64,000 nucleotides of DNA, taken from positions 56,608 through 120,607 of the forward strand of contig NZ_SPUM01000140.1 of the NCBI RefSeq assembly GCF_004614195.1, read 5' to 3'. The notes under the pieces are model-generated. The model was not told the origin of the DNA, did not search any database, and saw only the letters and a program-made list of their open reading frames with translations. This document shows positions 46,797 to 54,781 of the stretch, in pieces. Numbering within the stretch: position 1 is the first letter of the stretch; every line of letters starts with the position of its first letter. This DNA is from Massilia horti. Lineage in GTDB: Bacteria; Pseudomonadota; Gammaproteobacteria; Burkholderiales; Burkholderiaceae_D. The position numbers and the translations under genes were made by a program.

Positions 46797-49364
46797 TTAT
46801 TTCGTCAGCAGGACGACCTGGTCCACGGCGAACGTGGTCTGCAGCGACACGTCCTCGGTCATCGCGAAGGACAGCACCACGCTCTGGCCCCTGAACTGCG
46901 ACAAGTCGAACGTGCGGATCTGGTAGCCGCTGGCCGCGTTCAGGTTGCTGTAGGTCGCCAGCGTGCGCAGCACCGTGCCGGACGAATTCTTGACCGCCAC
47001 CGTCAGCCTGTCGTAGGCCGTGATCCGGCTGGTCTCGGCAGTGTCGATGTGCAGCGCAAAGCTCAACTGGGCCGACAAGGCCGCCGCCGGGATCGTTACC
47101 TGCTGGGTCAGCGTCTCGGTGACCCTCCTTCCGTTCCCGCCCATGTAGGCGAAATAGGTGCCGTCAAACGCCACCTGGGGGAAGCCCTTCCAGCTGCCGA
47201 TCACGCCGGTGGTGCCGTGCCAGCCGGTCACGCCGTACTCGAAACTGCCGTTGCTCACGACGTCGGTGGGGGTCGGGGTCGGCGTGCTGGAGGATACGGT
47301 CAGCGTCGCCTCGTTGCTGGTCGCGCTGGTCGGCGGGCTGGCTGAATCGCCGACCTTGACCGAGAATCGTGCACCGTTGTCGCTCTCCTGCGCCGTCAGG
47401 CTGTAGCTGGCCGAGGTGGCGGCCCCAATGTCGGCGCCGTTACGCATCCACTGGTAACTGTACGGCGGCGTGCCGCCGGCGGCCTTGACCGAGAACGTGG
47501 CGGTCGCGCCGGCCTGCACCGTGGCGCTTTGCGGATGAGTGCCGATCGACACCGGGCCGCTAGGCGCCGGGGTCTCGTCCACGTCGGCGCCGACGTTGAT
47601 CGCCGCATACGCACGCTGGACCGCGATCGCTTCCTTCGAGTCGGCGCCGTACAGTTCCTGGGCCGCCTGCAGCACCTTGGCGCGCGCGTCGGCGTAATTG
47701 GTCGACGAGGTGAACTTGGTGGTGAGCGCCCGGAACCAGATGCGGTAGGCCTTGTCGTTGCCGATGCCCGTCATGGCCGCCGGCGACTTGGTCAGGAAGC
47801 GGCTGTAGTAATCGCTGCCCGAATCGGCGCTCGAACCCTGCGACAGGAAGTAGAACATGCGGTTGTTCGGGCCGCTGCTGTAGTGGACGTCGAGATTGCC
47901 GATGTTGCTGCTCCACGCATCCGGACTCATGCCGTCCTTGCTCGGCTTGTACAACCAGCGCAGCGGCGAGCCGCTCTTGCTGATCTCTTTGCCCATCATC
48001 CAGTCGTTGCCGGAGGCCGGGACGACGTCGCCGGTGCCGCCGTTGCGCGCATAGGCCTCGGTCATCTCGCCGTTGATGTCGGACGCCGATTCGTTCAGGC
48101 CGCCCGATTCGCCGGCATAGGTGAGGTTGGACGTGGCGGCGGTGACACCATGGCCCATCTCGTGGCCGATCACATCGATCGAGCCGAGGCTGTAGAAGTA
48201 GCTGCCGCCGTCGCCGATGTACATGCACTTGCAGCTGTCATCGTAATACGCGTTGTCGTAGTTGGTGAAGACATGGGCGTTGATGTAGGTGGCCGTGTTC
48301 TGGCCGTCGAGCGAGTGCCAGCCGAGCACGTTCTTGAGGGTGTCGTAGGTGTTCATCAGGCCCCACGCCGCGTTCACGGCCGCGGTCTGGCCATTGACGC
48401 TGGTGGTCGAGCCTCCGTTGTACTGCGCGCCGTCGCCCCACGTGTTGGTGCTGTTGCTGTAGATCGGGCCAGGGGTGCTGAGATGGTTGGCGTTGGTGAT
48501 GGCATTGCCCCCGAAACGCCCGCCGGTGCCGCGCAGCGGGTCGCGCATGGTGAAGCCGCTGCTGTCCTTCGTGGTGGTGATCGGCACCTGGCCGTTGTAC
48601 TGGCTGTTGCCCACGCCGACATCGGTCATCAGCGAATTCCACTGCGCGAGCACGCGGCCGTCCCTGGCGCTGACGATGGTGTCGCGGTAGACCGGGCGGC
48701 TGCCGCTGACCAGCCGGGTCTGCACCAGGTAGGCCAGCTCATAACCGGTGACCTCGTCGACCAGGTCCACCGCATTGAGCTCCGATTCGATCTTGTTGGC
48801 CGCTTCCGGCACGCGCACGCGCCGCATGACCGGATAGATGACCAGTTCGGCACTCGGCGGCACGGCATGCGTGGCCTGCTTCACGATCGTCTTGACCGCC
48901 AGGTCGATGGCGGCGTTGGGCGAGATCGATGGCGTGACATCGAAGTTGGCGAAGCGCCCGCCGAGCGCGGCCGAGGATTCCCCCTTTCCCAGGCCGCTGC
49001 GCCGGTCCGCTAACGATTCGCTCACGATGTTGCCGGCATCGTCGGTCACCACCACCGATTCGGATTGGAAGATGCGCACGCCCTTGTAGGTGTGGGCGAA
49101 ACGGCTGATATGGGTACCGATCGCGCCCGGATGCTGGGCGGCCAGCTTCAGGCCATGGTCCTGGTCCAGCCCGTATTTCGGGCGCAGCGCGTTGAGCTTG
49201 GCCTCCAGCACGGCCGCTTTCTGCGCGGATGGCGCGACGGGAGCGGCCATCCTCAGTCCGGCAAGCGGAATGGGAGTCTTGATCGTGGCGGCCTCGAGTT
49301 GACTGCTCACCACCAGGGGCAAGGCGGCGATGGAAGCTGCAAGAATTGTCTTACGTAAGTTCAT
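46797..49364 (-). CDS. Secreted M4 (thermolysin-family) metalloprotease
   Basis: An 855-residue extracellular zinc protease. Signal peptide (LRKTILAASIAALPLVVSS), then FTP/PepSY-type propeptide regions, then the catalytic domain with VIGHEMGHGVTAA (His401, Glu402, His405) and the third ligand in GLNESASDI. After the catalytic domain come an immunoglobulin-like/PKD-type segment (TVQAGATATFSVKAAGGTPP) and a C-terminal beta-rich domain beginning VSNGSFEYGVTGW, of the type seen attached to secreted enzymes. The start at 49364 has a GGAG box; an upstream extension lacks signal-peptide character. Autoprocessed and exported, probably by a type II system. Confidence 0.93.
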   Translation of the reverse strand: MNLRKTILAASIAALPLVVSSQLEAATIKTPIPLAGLRMAAPVAPSAQKAAVLEAKLNALRPKYGLDQDHGLKLAAQHPGAIGTHISRFAHTYKGVRIFQSESVVVTDDAGNIVSESLADRRSGLGKGESSAALGGRFANFDVTPSISPNAAIDLAVKTIVKQATHAVPPSAELVIYPVMRRVRVPEAANKIESELNAVDLVDEVTGYELAYLVQTRLVSGSRPVYRDTIVSARDGRVLAQWNSLMTDVGVGNSQYNGQVPITTTKDSSGFTMRDPLRGTGGRFGGNAITNANHLSTPGPIYSNSTNTWGDGAQYNGGSTTSVNGQTAAVNAAWGLMNTYDTLKNVLGWHSLDGQNTATYINAHVFTNYDNAYYDDSCKCMYIGDGGSYFYSLGSIDVIGHEMGHGVTAATSNLTYAGESGGLNESASDINGEMTEAYARNGGTGDVVPASGNDWMMGKEISKSGSPLRWLYKPSKDGMSPDAWSSNIGNLDVHYSSGPNNRMFYFLSQGSSADSGSDYYSRFLTKSPAAMTGIGNDKAYRIWFRALTTKFTSSTNYADARAKVLQAAQELYGADSKEAIAVQRAYAAINVGADVDETPAPSGPVSIGTHPQSATVQAGATATFSVKAAGGTPPYSYQWMRNGADIGAATSASYSLTAQESDNGARFSVKVGDSASPPTSATSNEATLTVSSSTPTPTPTDVVSNGSFEYGVTGWHGTTGVIGSWKGFPQVAFDGTYFAYMGGNGRRVTETLTQQVTIPAAALSAQLSFALHIDTAETSRITAYDRLTVAVKNSSGTVLRTLATYSNLNAASGYQIRTFDLSQFRGQSVVLSFAMTEDVSLQTTFAVDQVVLLTK

Positions 49365-49755
49365 GTCATCTCCATGTTGGTAATTGAACCTGGCTATCGG
49401 TGGAGCCCGCCGCGATTGAGATCGGTTGAGCGAGAGCAAGCTGATGTTGTCAGTCCTGTACTCCATCGTGTTCCACCCCCAACATATGCAAGAGGCCGGC
49501 TGGGGCCTTATGTTGTGACAAACTCAACAGCAGGCAATTTGCGAGGTCTCGCCCCATGCGCCTTGCGGGATCGCCCCATACGCCCTGTTACATTTCCAGG
49601 CCAGGCGGCCAGATGACGGGCGCCGTCCCCGCGCGGATACAGCGCGGCACCGCTAGCAGCGTTATCTATTGATTTGGATCAAAAGCCCCAAGCGCAACAA
49701 TCGCCAGCGGCAATATTTCGGCTAAATTTCTATAAGAACAAATGGGAGAACAAGC
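49365..49755. other. Divergent intergenic region between the protease and oxygenase genes
   Basis: No coding signal was seen in these 391 bases. The region contains the FNR-type box at 49669-49682. A GGCCGG-containing hairpin (CAAGAGGCCGGCTGGGGCCTTATG) near 49488-49512 could be a terminator-like element, but it has no T run. Confidence 0.45.
49669..49682. promoter_or_regulatory. FNR/ANR-type binding site
   Basis: TTGATTTGGATCAA is a perfect match to the FNR consensus TTGAT-N4-ATCAA. It is centred about 80 bases before the ATG of the oxygenase-like gene at 49756, a position from which an activator or repressor could act. Confidence 0.6.
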
Positions 49756-50415
49756 ATGGCCACCCGCTCGAGGCTGACCTACCGCCACCCGCAACCGGGG
49801 CGCGATTACTGGGTGCAGGACGACTTCCTGCCCAACGCCGAGCAAGTGTCACGGCGCTGCTACGCGCGTACCGAGTGGGAGCTGGGCGCCCCGCACGCGC
49901 CGATGCCCTGGCCGGGGCGGCGCGCGCCGCAGGCCTTGCTGCCGGACGAACTGGAGCGAGTGGACGCATGGGTGCGCGAGGTCACCGGCGCCCGGCGCCT
50001 GTGGATCGAGCGCGCGCCGGACGGCAAGACGCTCAACCACAATTACGCGCAACTGGTCGGGATGGACGAATCGGGCGCGCGGCCGCATACCGATTCGCGC
50101 CTGCTGTGCCGCTTCGCCGCGGTGATCTACCTGACCCCGCAGCCGGACCCGGATGCCGGCACCGCGTTCTACCGGCTGCGCTACCCGGATGGCGCGCTGG
50201 GCGGGAATTTGTGCGGGCCGCCGCACGCGAACCTGCGCGAGGCGCTCGGCGTCAAGGCGCTGCCGCCGGAGGCCTGGGTCGAGGATGTGCGCATCGAGAA
50301 CCGCTTCAACCGCATCGTGCTGTACCGCGCCGACATGGTGCATTCGGCGTGCGGGTACTTCGGCTTCGAGCACGCGGATAAGCGCTTGACGGCGGTGTTC
50401 TTCTGGATGGCGTAG
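49756..50415 (+). CDS. Putative 2OG-Fe(II) oxygenase-like protein (DUF6445-type)
   Basis: A 219-residue protein. H-T-D (GARPHTDSR, about residue 115) and the later His in DMVHSACGYFGFE (about residue 198) resemble the HxD...H iron site of cupin-fold dioxygenases, and RLTAVFFWMA ends the fold as an Arg-like 2OG ligand region would be near KRLTAV. I recall similar proteins annotated as DUF6445. The substrate is unknown. The FNR-type box upstream and the oxygen dependence expected of the enzyme make control by oxygen plausible. Confidence 0.65.
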   Translation: MATRSRLTYRHPQPGRDYWVQDDFLPNAEQVSRRCYARTEWELGAPHAPMPWPGRRAPQALLPDELERVDAWVREVTGARRLWIERAPDGKTLNHNYAQLVGMDESGARPHTDSRLLCRFAAVIYLTPQPDPDAGTAFYRLRYPDGALGGNLCGPPHANLREALGVKALPPEAWVEDVRIENRFNRIVLYRADMVHSACGYFGFEHADKRLTAVFFWMA

Positions 50416-50435
50416 CCGTACGGCTTAAAGGAGGC

Positions 50436-50565
50436 GTAGGGTGCGCACCTGTGCGCACGCGGTACGGTTGAGCAGAGTTTACCGCAGCTTTGAATGCACG
50501 AGGCGCTAACGTCAGATCAACCGTACAGCGTGCGCACGGTCCTCGGCGGCCCCGCGCCCCCTACG
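50436..50565. repeat. GTAGGG-type palindromic element, copy 7
   Basis: Short left arm (50436-50463) and long-variant right arm (50521-50565, GCGTGCGCACGGTCCTCGGC then CCCCCTACG). The centre is close to that of copy 5 (GTACGGTTGAGCAGAGTTTA against GTACGGCTGAGCAAAGTTTG). It lies between convergent genes. Confidence 0.85.
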
Positions 50566-50581
50566 AACTGCGGCGCTGTCA

Positions 50582-51655
50582 TTAACTTACCGCCGGCTCC
50601 AGCAGCGTCACGGTCTGGCGCTCGGTGTCCAGCCGCGCCATCACGCCCACGGGCAGCGTGAACTGGTTGCGGATGTGGCCAAACGAATAGCCCGTCACCG
50701 CCGGAATCTTCAATGGCTGCAGGTGGATGTCGAAGGTCTGGTCGAGCGTCAGCGAAACCGAATCGGGCTCCGGGCCGCACTTGTCGCAGATGCCGATCAT
50801 GACCGCCGCCGCCTTGTCCAAGCCGACCGCCAGGTCGAGCTGGGTCATCCAGCGGTCGATCCGGTACGGCTCTTCGTTGACCTCTTCCAGGAACAGGATG
50901 CCGCCCCGGAAGTCGGCCGCGTAATCGGTGCCGGCCAGCGCGCTGACCAGGGACAGGTTGCCGCCGATGAGCGGGCCGGTCGCCACGCCGCCATGCACGG
51001 TGCGGATCGCATAATGCGGCTCCTCCTGCGCGCGCAGGCTGTTCTCCTGCGACATGGGAATCGTATAGGCCGGCTGCGGATCGGTCAGCACGGCCAGCAT
51101 GTGCTCGTGCGAATAGTCGCTCGGCGTGGACATGGCGACCGGGCCGTGGAAGGTGACCAAACCGCAATGGCGGCGGATCGCCAGGTGCAGCGCGGTGATG
51201 TCCGAATAGCCGAGCAGGATCTTGGGGTGGTTGCGGATCAGCGCGTAATCGACCCGCTTGAGCAGCGAGATCGCGCCCGAGCCGCCGCGGATGCACCAGA
51301 TCGCCTTGACCTCGGGGTCGAGGAACATCGCATGCAGGTCGGCCAGCCGCATCTCGGCGGACCCGGCGTAGTTGCCGTACACCTCGCGCAGGTAGCGGCC
51401 TTCCTTGGCGCGAAAGCCGAGCGACTCGATGTGCCGGACCGATTTTTCGATGGCGGCGTCGCTGACGTGGCCGGCCGGCGCGATCAGGCCGATCAGGTCG
51501 CCCTGGCGCAGGCGCGGGGGTTTGATCAGGTGTTTCATGGTGCGGGAAGGGGACGGGTGGCGGCGCGCGGCAATTGCCGGCAAGCCGGGCAGCAAGGCGC
51601 ATGTTGCGATCATGGCGCCGAAGCTTCTCCTGCTGATCTTGCTGTTACCCGGCAT
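50582..51655 (-). CDS. S66-family LD-carboxypeptidase with a twin-arginine signal
   Basis: A 357-residue S66 peptidase (LdcA/MccF family). The likely nucleophile Ser lies in LLGYSDITALH; the Glu and His partners lie in FLEEVNEEPY and GYSFGHIRN. Unlike E. coli LdcA, which is cytoplasmic, the N-terminus SRRSFGAMIATCALLPGLPA is a twin-arginine (Tat) signal, so this enzyme is probably exported to the periplasm. If the signal were ignored, the internal Met at 51538 would give a 318-residue cytoplasmic enzyme. It would cleave the L-D bond of tetrapeptides from murein, or act on microcin-like peptides. It follows the TonB receptor gene. Confidence 0.9.
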   Translation of the reverse strand: MPGNSKISRRSFGAMIATCALLPGLPAIAARRHPSPSRTMKHLIKPPRLRQGDLIGLIAPAGHVSDAAIEKSVRHIESLGFRAKEGRYLREVYGNYAGSAEMRLADLHAMFLDPEVKAIWCIRGGSGAISLLKRVDYALIRNHPKILLGYSDITALHLAIRRHCGLVTFHGPVAMSTPSDYSHEHMLAVLTDPQPAYTIPMSQENSLRAQEEPHYAIRTVHGGVATGPLIGGNLSLVSALAGTDYAADFRGGILFLEEVNEEPYRIDRWMTQLDLAVGLDKAAAVMIGICDKCGPEPDSVSLTLDQTFDIHLQPLKIPAVTGYSFGHIRNQFTLPVGVMARLDTERQTVTLLEPAVS

Positions 51656-51674
51656 CGTGCCTCTCGATAAAACG

Positions 51675-51723
51675 GAAAAACGGCCCGGACGGCGGAAGGC
51701 TTGCCTTCCGCCATGCGGGCCGT
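51675..51723 (-). terminator. Intrinsic terminator of the TonB-dependent receptor gene
   Basis: A long stem, with ACGGCCCG pairing with CGGGCCGT and the inner GGCGGAAGGC pairing with GCCTTCCGCC, followed on the minus strand by TTTTT. It lies between the receptor stop and the LD-carboxypeptidase start, so the peptidase gene may need its own promoter or read-through. Confidence 0.9.
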
Positions 51724-51736
51724 CAACTCATGGCTG

Positions 51737-54583
51737 TCAGAAGAACTTGTAGTTCGCGGTGAGCGTGAACGAGCGGCCGCGCGGATCGGCTACACGTGGC
51801 TCCCAGCTGCTGCCCGCGCCGGTGTTGCTGTCATAGGTGACCGCAAACGGCGGGTTGGTGTCGAACAGGTTCTTGATGCCGCCGGTCAGCGTAATGTTCT
51901 TGATGCCGGTGTAGCTCACGCTCGCGTTGAAGATCGAATATGCCTTCACGTCCGGATTGTAGTTGGCCGGCTTCACCAGTCCGCTGGCCACACCCGGCAG
52001 CACCTGGTCCTTGTAGCCCGAACGGTAGATGTTCTGCAGCAAGCCGGTCCAGTCACCCTGCTTGTAGGTCACATAGGCGGTGTGCTTCCACTTCAGGCCC
52101 AGGTCGCCGGTGAACACGAATTGACCAATTTCGCTCGGACCGAACGGCGCGTTCTTGGTCGCGCGCGACTTTTTCTCCAGCATGCGCGAACCGTCGATGC
52201 CAGCGGTCCAGGTGCCCTCGCCAAGCTTGCCGTTGGTGCGTGCGCCCAGCTCCAGCCCGCGGGTGATGCGCTCGCCGGCGTTGATCCAGCGCTGGTCGAT
52301 GACGACCAGGTTGCCCAGCGAGTCACGCTGGAAGCTGTCCTTGAACAGGTTGTAGTTGGCCAGCATCGTCGCCAGGTTGAACGAGTCGATCGTGTCTTCC
52401 TTGCGGATTTCCCACAGGTCGGCGTTGGCCGAGAAGCGGTTGTTCGGCTCCCACACCACGCCCAGGTTGGCCTGCTTGGCCGTTTCCGGGCCCAGGTTCG
52501 GCTTGCCGCCGGTGATGTAGTTCGGCGTGATCGATTCGCAGCCCGCCTTGGTGCTGTCAACCTTCAGGGTCGGGCACTTGGACGGATCGACCAGGTCCTT
52601 GCCGACGTACGGCGACTCGGTGATGCCGTTAAACAGCTGGTTGAACGACGGCGCGCGGAAGCTGGTGTTGTACGAGCCGCGGAACATCAGCGACGGGATC
52701 GGCTGGTAACGGAACGAGATTTTCGGGTTGAAGGTGTTGCCAAAGCCCGAGTAGTGGTCCTGGCGGCCGGCAATGGTCACTTCCAGGTCCTTGATCACCG
52801 GCACCAGCACTTCGAAGTACACCGCGCGGATGTCGCGGTGCACTTTTTCCAGTGCGTTGACGTCGTCGAACGGCGCGTTCAGGATCGCGCGGCGATCCGT
52901 CAGGTTGCGCATGTCGCCGTTGAACTTGTATTCCTCGCGGCGCAGGTCGGTACCGACCGCGGCCATGACTGCGCCGGCCGGCAGCTTGTAGACTTCGCCC
53001 GACAGCGCGGCGTCGAGCTCGGTCATGATGGTCTTGCCGCCATACAGCACCACGCCCTTGGCGGAGGTGCTGGCGATCAGGTCGAGCGCTTCCTGGGTCT
53101 GCTTTTCGCCCGGCATCAGGAACGGGTTGATCTTGCCGGAGCCCAGGGCCGCAGCCAGCGGCGCGGTGTAGTTATAGCCGTTGCCCAGGATCGATTGCGA
53201 TTCCGACTGGGCGCGCGACAGGCCGACGCGGTAGTCGAAGGTGCCCAGCGAACCGAGCGTGACCGGGCCGTCGGCGCCGACCAGCACGCGGCTGGCCTTG
53301 GTTTCGGTCTCGATCTCGCGGTTGCCGCACTCCATGCAGCGCCAGCGGTAGGCGATCGGCAGGCCGTAGTTGTCGGCAATGCTCGGGAAGACCTTGACCA
53401 GGGCGTTGTACACGGTGTTGTAGGCGGCGCCGGTGCTCGGGTAGAACGAGCTGGCGGGGAAGGTCGAGGCGCCCGGCGAAATCTGGTTCGGCGAGAAGCT
53501 CTTCATCACCTTGACCCTGGAGCCGACCAGTTCCGCGAACAGGTGGTGCTCGCCGGCCTTGAAGGTCGCGCGCGCCAGGCCGTTGTCATTCTTGACCGGC
53601 TGCTGCAGCACGGCGGCACGGCCGGTATCCCAGGCGCAACCGTAGGCCGCCGACGGCGTGTCCCACAGTTTTGCGTCGTACGGACCCATGCCGTCGATGC
53701 TGTCGCAACCCTTGCCGCCCGGCAGGTTCAGCAGGCTGATACCGCTGAATTGCTGGGTGCCGCCAGGCAGGGTCGGGCCGGTGCCGGTCTTGGACAGCAG
53801 GCTCGGTCCCACGGTGGTGGCGAAGATGTTGGCGAATGGCGCGCCGCGGGTGTCGACCGACACGCCGCGGTCCGGCTGGAAGGTGTTAACGAAGTCGCGC
53901 TGGTTGCCGCGCAGCGACTTGTTGTCGCTGTGGGAGCCGGCGACCAGCAGGTTGAAACCCTGCGTGTCGAGGTCGCCCCAGCCGCCGGTCACCGACAGGC
54001 GGGCGATGTTCGCGCCGCCGTGCTGGGTCTTGTCGTCGAAGACTTGGGCTTCCAGGCCGCTGTAGTCCTTGCGCGTGATGAAATTGATCACGCCGCCGAT
54101 CGCATCGGTGCCGTAGATCGACGATGCGCCGTCCTTGAGCACTTCGACGCGCTCGACGGCTGCCATAGGGATCGAGTTCAGGTCGACCGCCGAGCCTTTC
54201 ATGCCGTGGGTGGCGATGCGGCGGCCGTTGAGCAGCACCAGCGTGCTGTCCGCGCCCTGGCCGCGCAGGTTGGCCGACGAAGCGCCGTTGTTGCCACGCT
54301 GCGCGCCCGAAGTCACGTCGGAGTTCGAGGCCAGGTTGTCCGAGCCGGTGCCGTTAACATTCAGGGTAGAGATCAATTGCTCGGCGGTGACGATGCCTTG
54401 TTGCTCGAGCTGCTTGCGTGAAATGATCTCGACCGGCAGCGCGCCTTCCTTGGCGATGCGCTTGATGCTACTACCGGTAATCTCGACCCGCTGGATCGGC
54501 CCCTGAGTCTGCACCTCCTGTGCGACAGCCGGGGCCACCACTCCGATCAGGGTAATCAAATGTGCCAGCTTCTTTAACTTCAC
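51737..54583 (-). CDS. TonB-dependent outer-membrane receptor
   Basis: A 948-residue TonB-dependent transporter. Signal peptide KKLAHLITLIGVVAPAVAQ, then a TonB-box-like IQRVEITGSS, a plug domain (about residues 48-160, with NLRGQGADSTLVLLNGRRI and VERVEVLKDGASSIYGTDAI), and a long barrel ending in Phe (NYKFF), the BAM recognition end. The start is a GTG with an AGGAGA box. Large receptors of this kind in Oxalobacteraceae and xanthomonads import oligosaccharides, peptides or metal chelates. Flanked by a solute-binding-protein gene and an S66 peptidase gene in the same direction, which favours a peptide or muropeptide substrate. That is inference. Confidence 0.93.
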   Translation of the reverse strand: MKLKKLAHLITLIGVVAPAVAQEVQTQGPIQRVEITGSSIKRIAKEGALPVEIISRKQLEQQGIVTAEQLISTLNVNGTGSDNLASNSDVTSGAQRGNNGASSANLRGQGADSTLVLLNGRRIATHGMKGSAVDLNSIPMAAVERVEVLKDGASSIYGTDAIGGVINFITRKDYSGLEAQVFDDKTQHGGANIARLSVTGGWGDLDTQGFNLLVAGSHSDNKSLRGNQRDFVNTFQPDRGVSVDTRGAPFANIFATTVGPSLLSKTGTGPTLPGGTQQFSGISLLNLPGGKGCDSIDGMGPYDAKLWDTPSAAYGCAWDTGRAAVLQQPVKNDNGLARATFKAGEHHLFAELVGSRVKVMKSFSPNQISPGASTFPASSFYPSTGAAYNTVYNALVKVFPSIADNYGLPIAYRWRCMECGNREIETETKASRVLVGADGPVTLGSLGTFDYRVGLSRAQSESQSILGNGYNYTAPLAAALGSGKINPFLMPGEKQTQEALDLIASTSAKGVVLYGGKTIMTELDAALSGEVYKLPAGAVMAAVGTDLRREEYKFNGDMRNLTDRRAILNAPFDDVNALEKVHRDIRAVYFEVLVPVIKDLEVTIAGRQDHYSGFGNTFNPKISFRYQPIPSLMFRGSYNTSFRAPSFNQLFNGITESPYVGKDLVDPSKCPTLKVDSTKAGCESITPNYITGGKPNLGPETAKQANLGVVWEPNNRFSANADLWEIRKEDTIDSFNLATMLANYNLFKDSFQRDSLGNLVVIDQRWINAGERITRGLELGARTNGKLGEGTWTAGIDGSRMLEKKSRATKNAPFGPSEIGQFVFTGDLGLKWKHTAYVTYKQGDWTGLLQNIYRSGYKDQVLPGVASGLVKPANYNPDVKAYSIFNASVSYTGIKNITLTGGIKNLFDTNPPFAVTYDSNTGAGSSWEPRVADPRGRSFTLTANYKFF

Positions 54584-54654
54584 GCGTCTCTCCTAAGGTG
54601 ACTTTGTTTTTGGTTTTCGGTCGCGCTTGCACGAACAAGCTTGAAATCTTGCTG

Positions 54655-54672
54655 GTAATGTATTGGCATTAC
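54655..54672. promoter_or_regulatory. Inverted repeat upstream of the TonB receptor gene
   Basis: GTAATG, TATTGG, CATTAC: perfect six-base arms, 72-89 bases before the GTG start. This is a likely operator for a dimeric repressor or activator. Confidence 0.55.
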
Positions 54673-54781
54673 ACTAAGTCATACCTTGAGGGTAAGCGCA
54701 GCCCACGCGCCGTATCCAATGAAATATCCGGCTGGCAGTATAACTTCGAGGAATAACGAGTTGAGTGAAATCTAACGAAAT

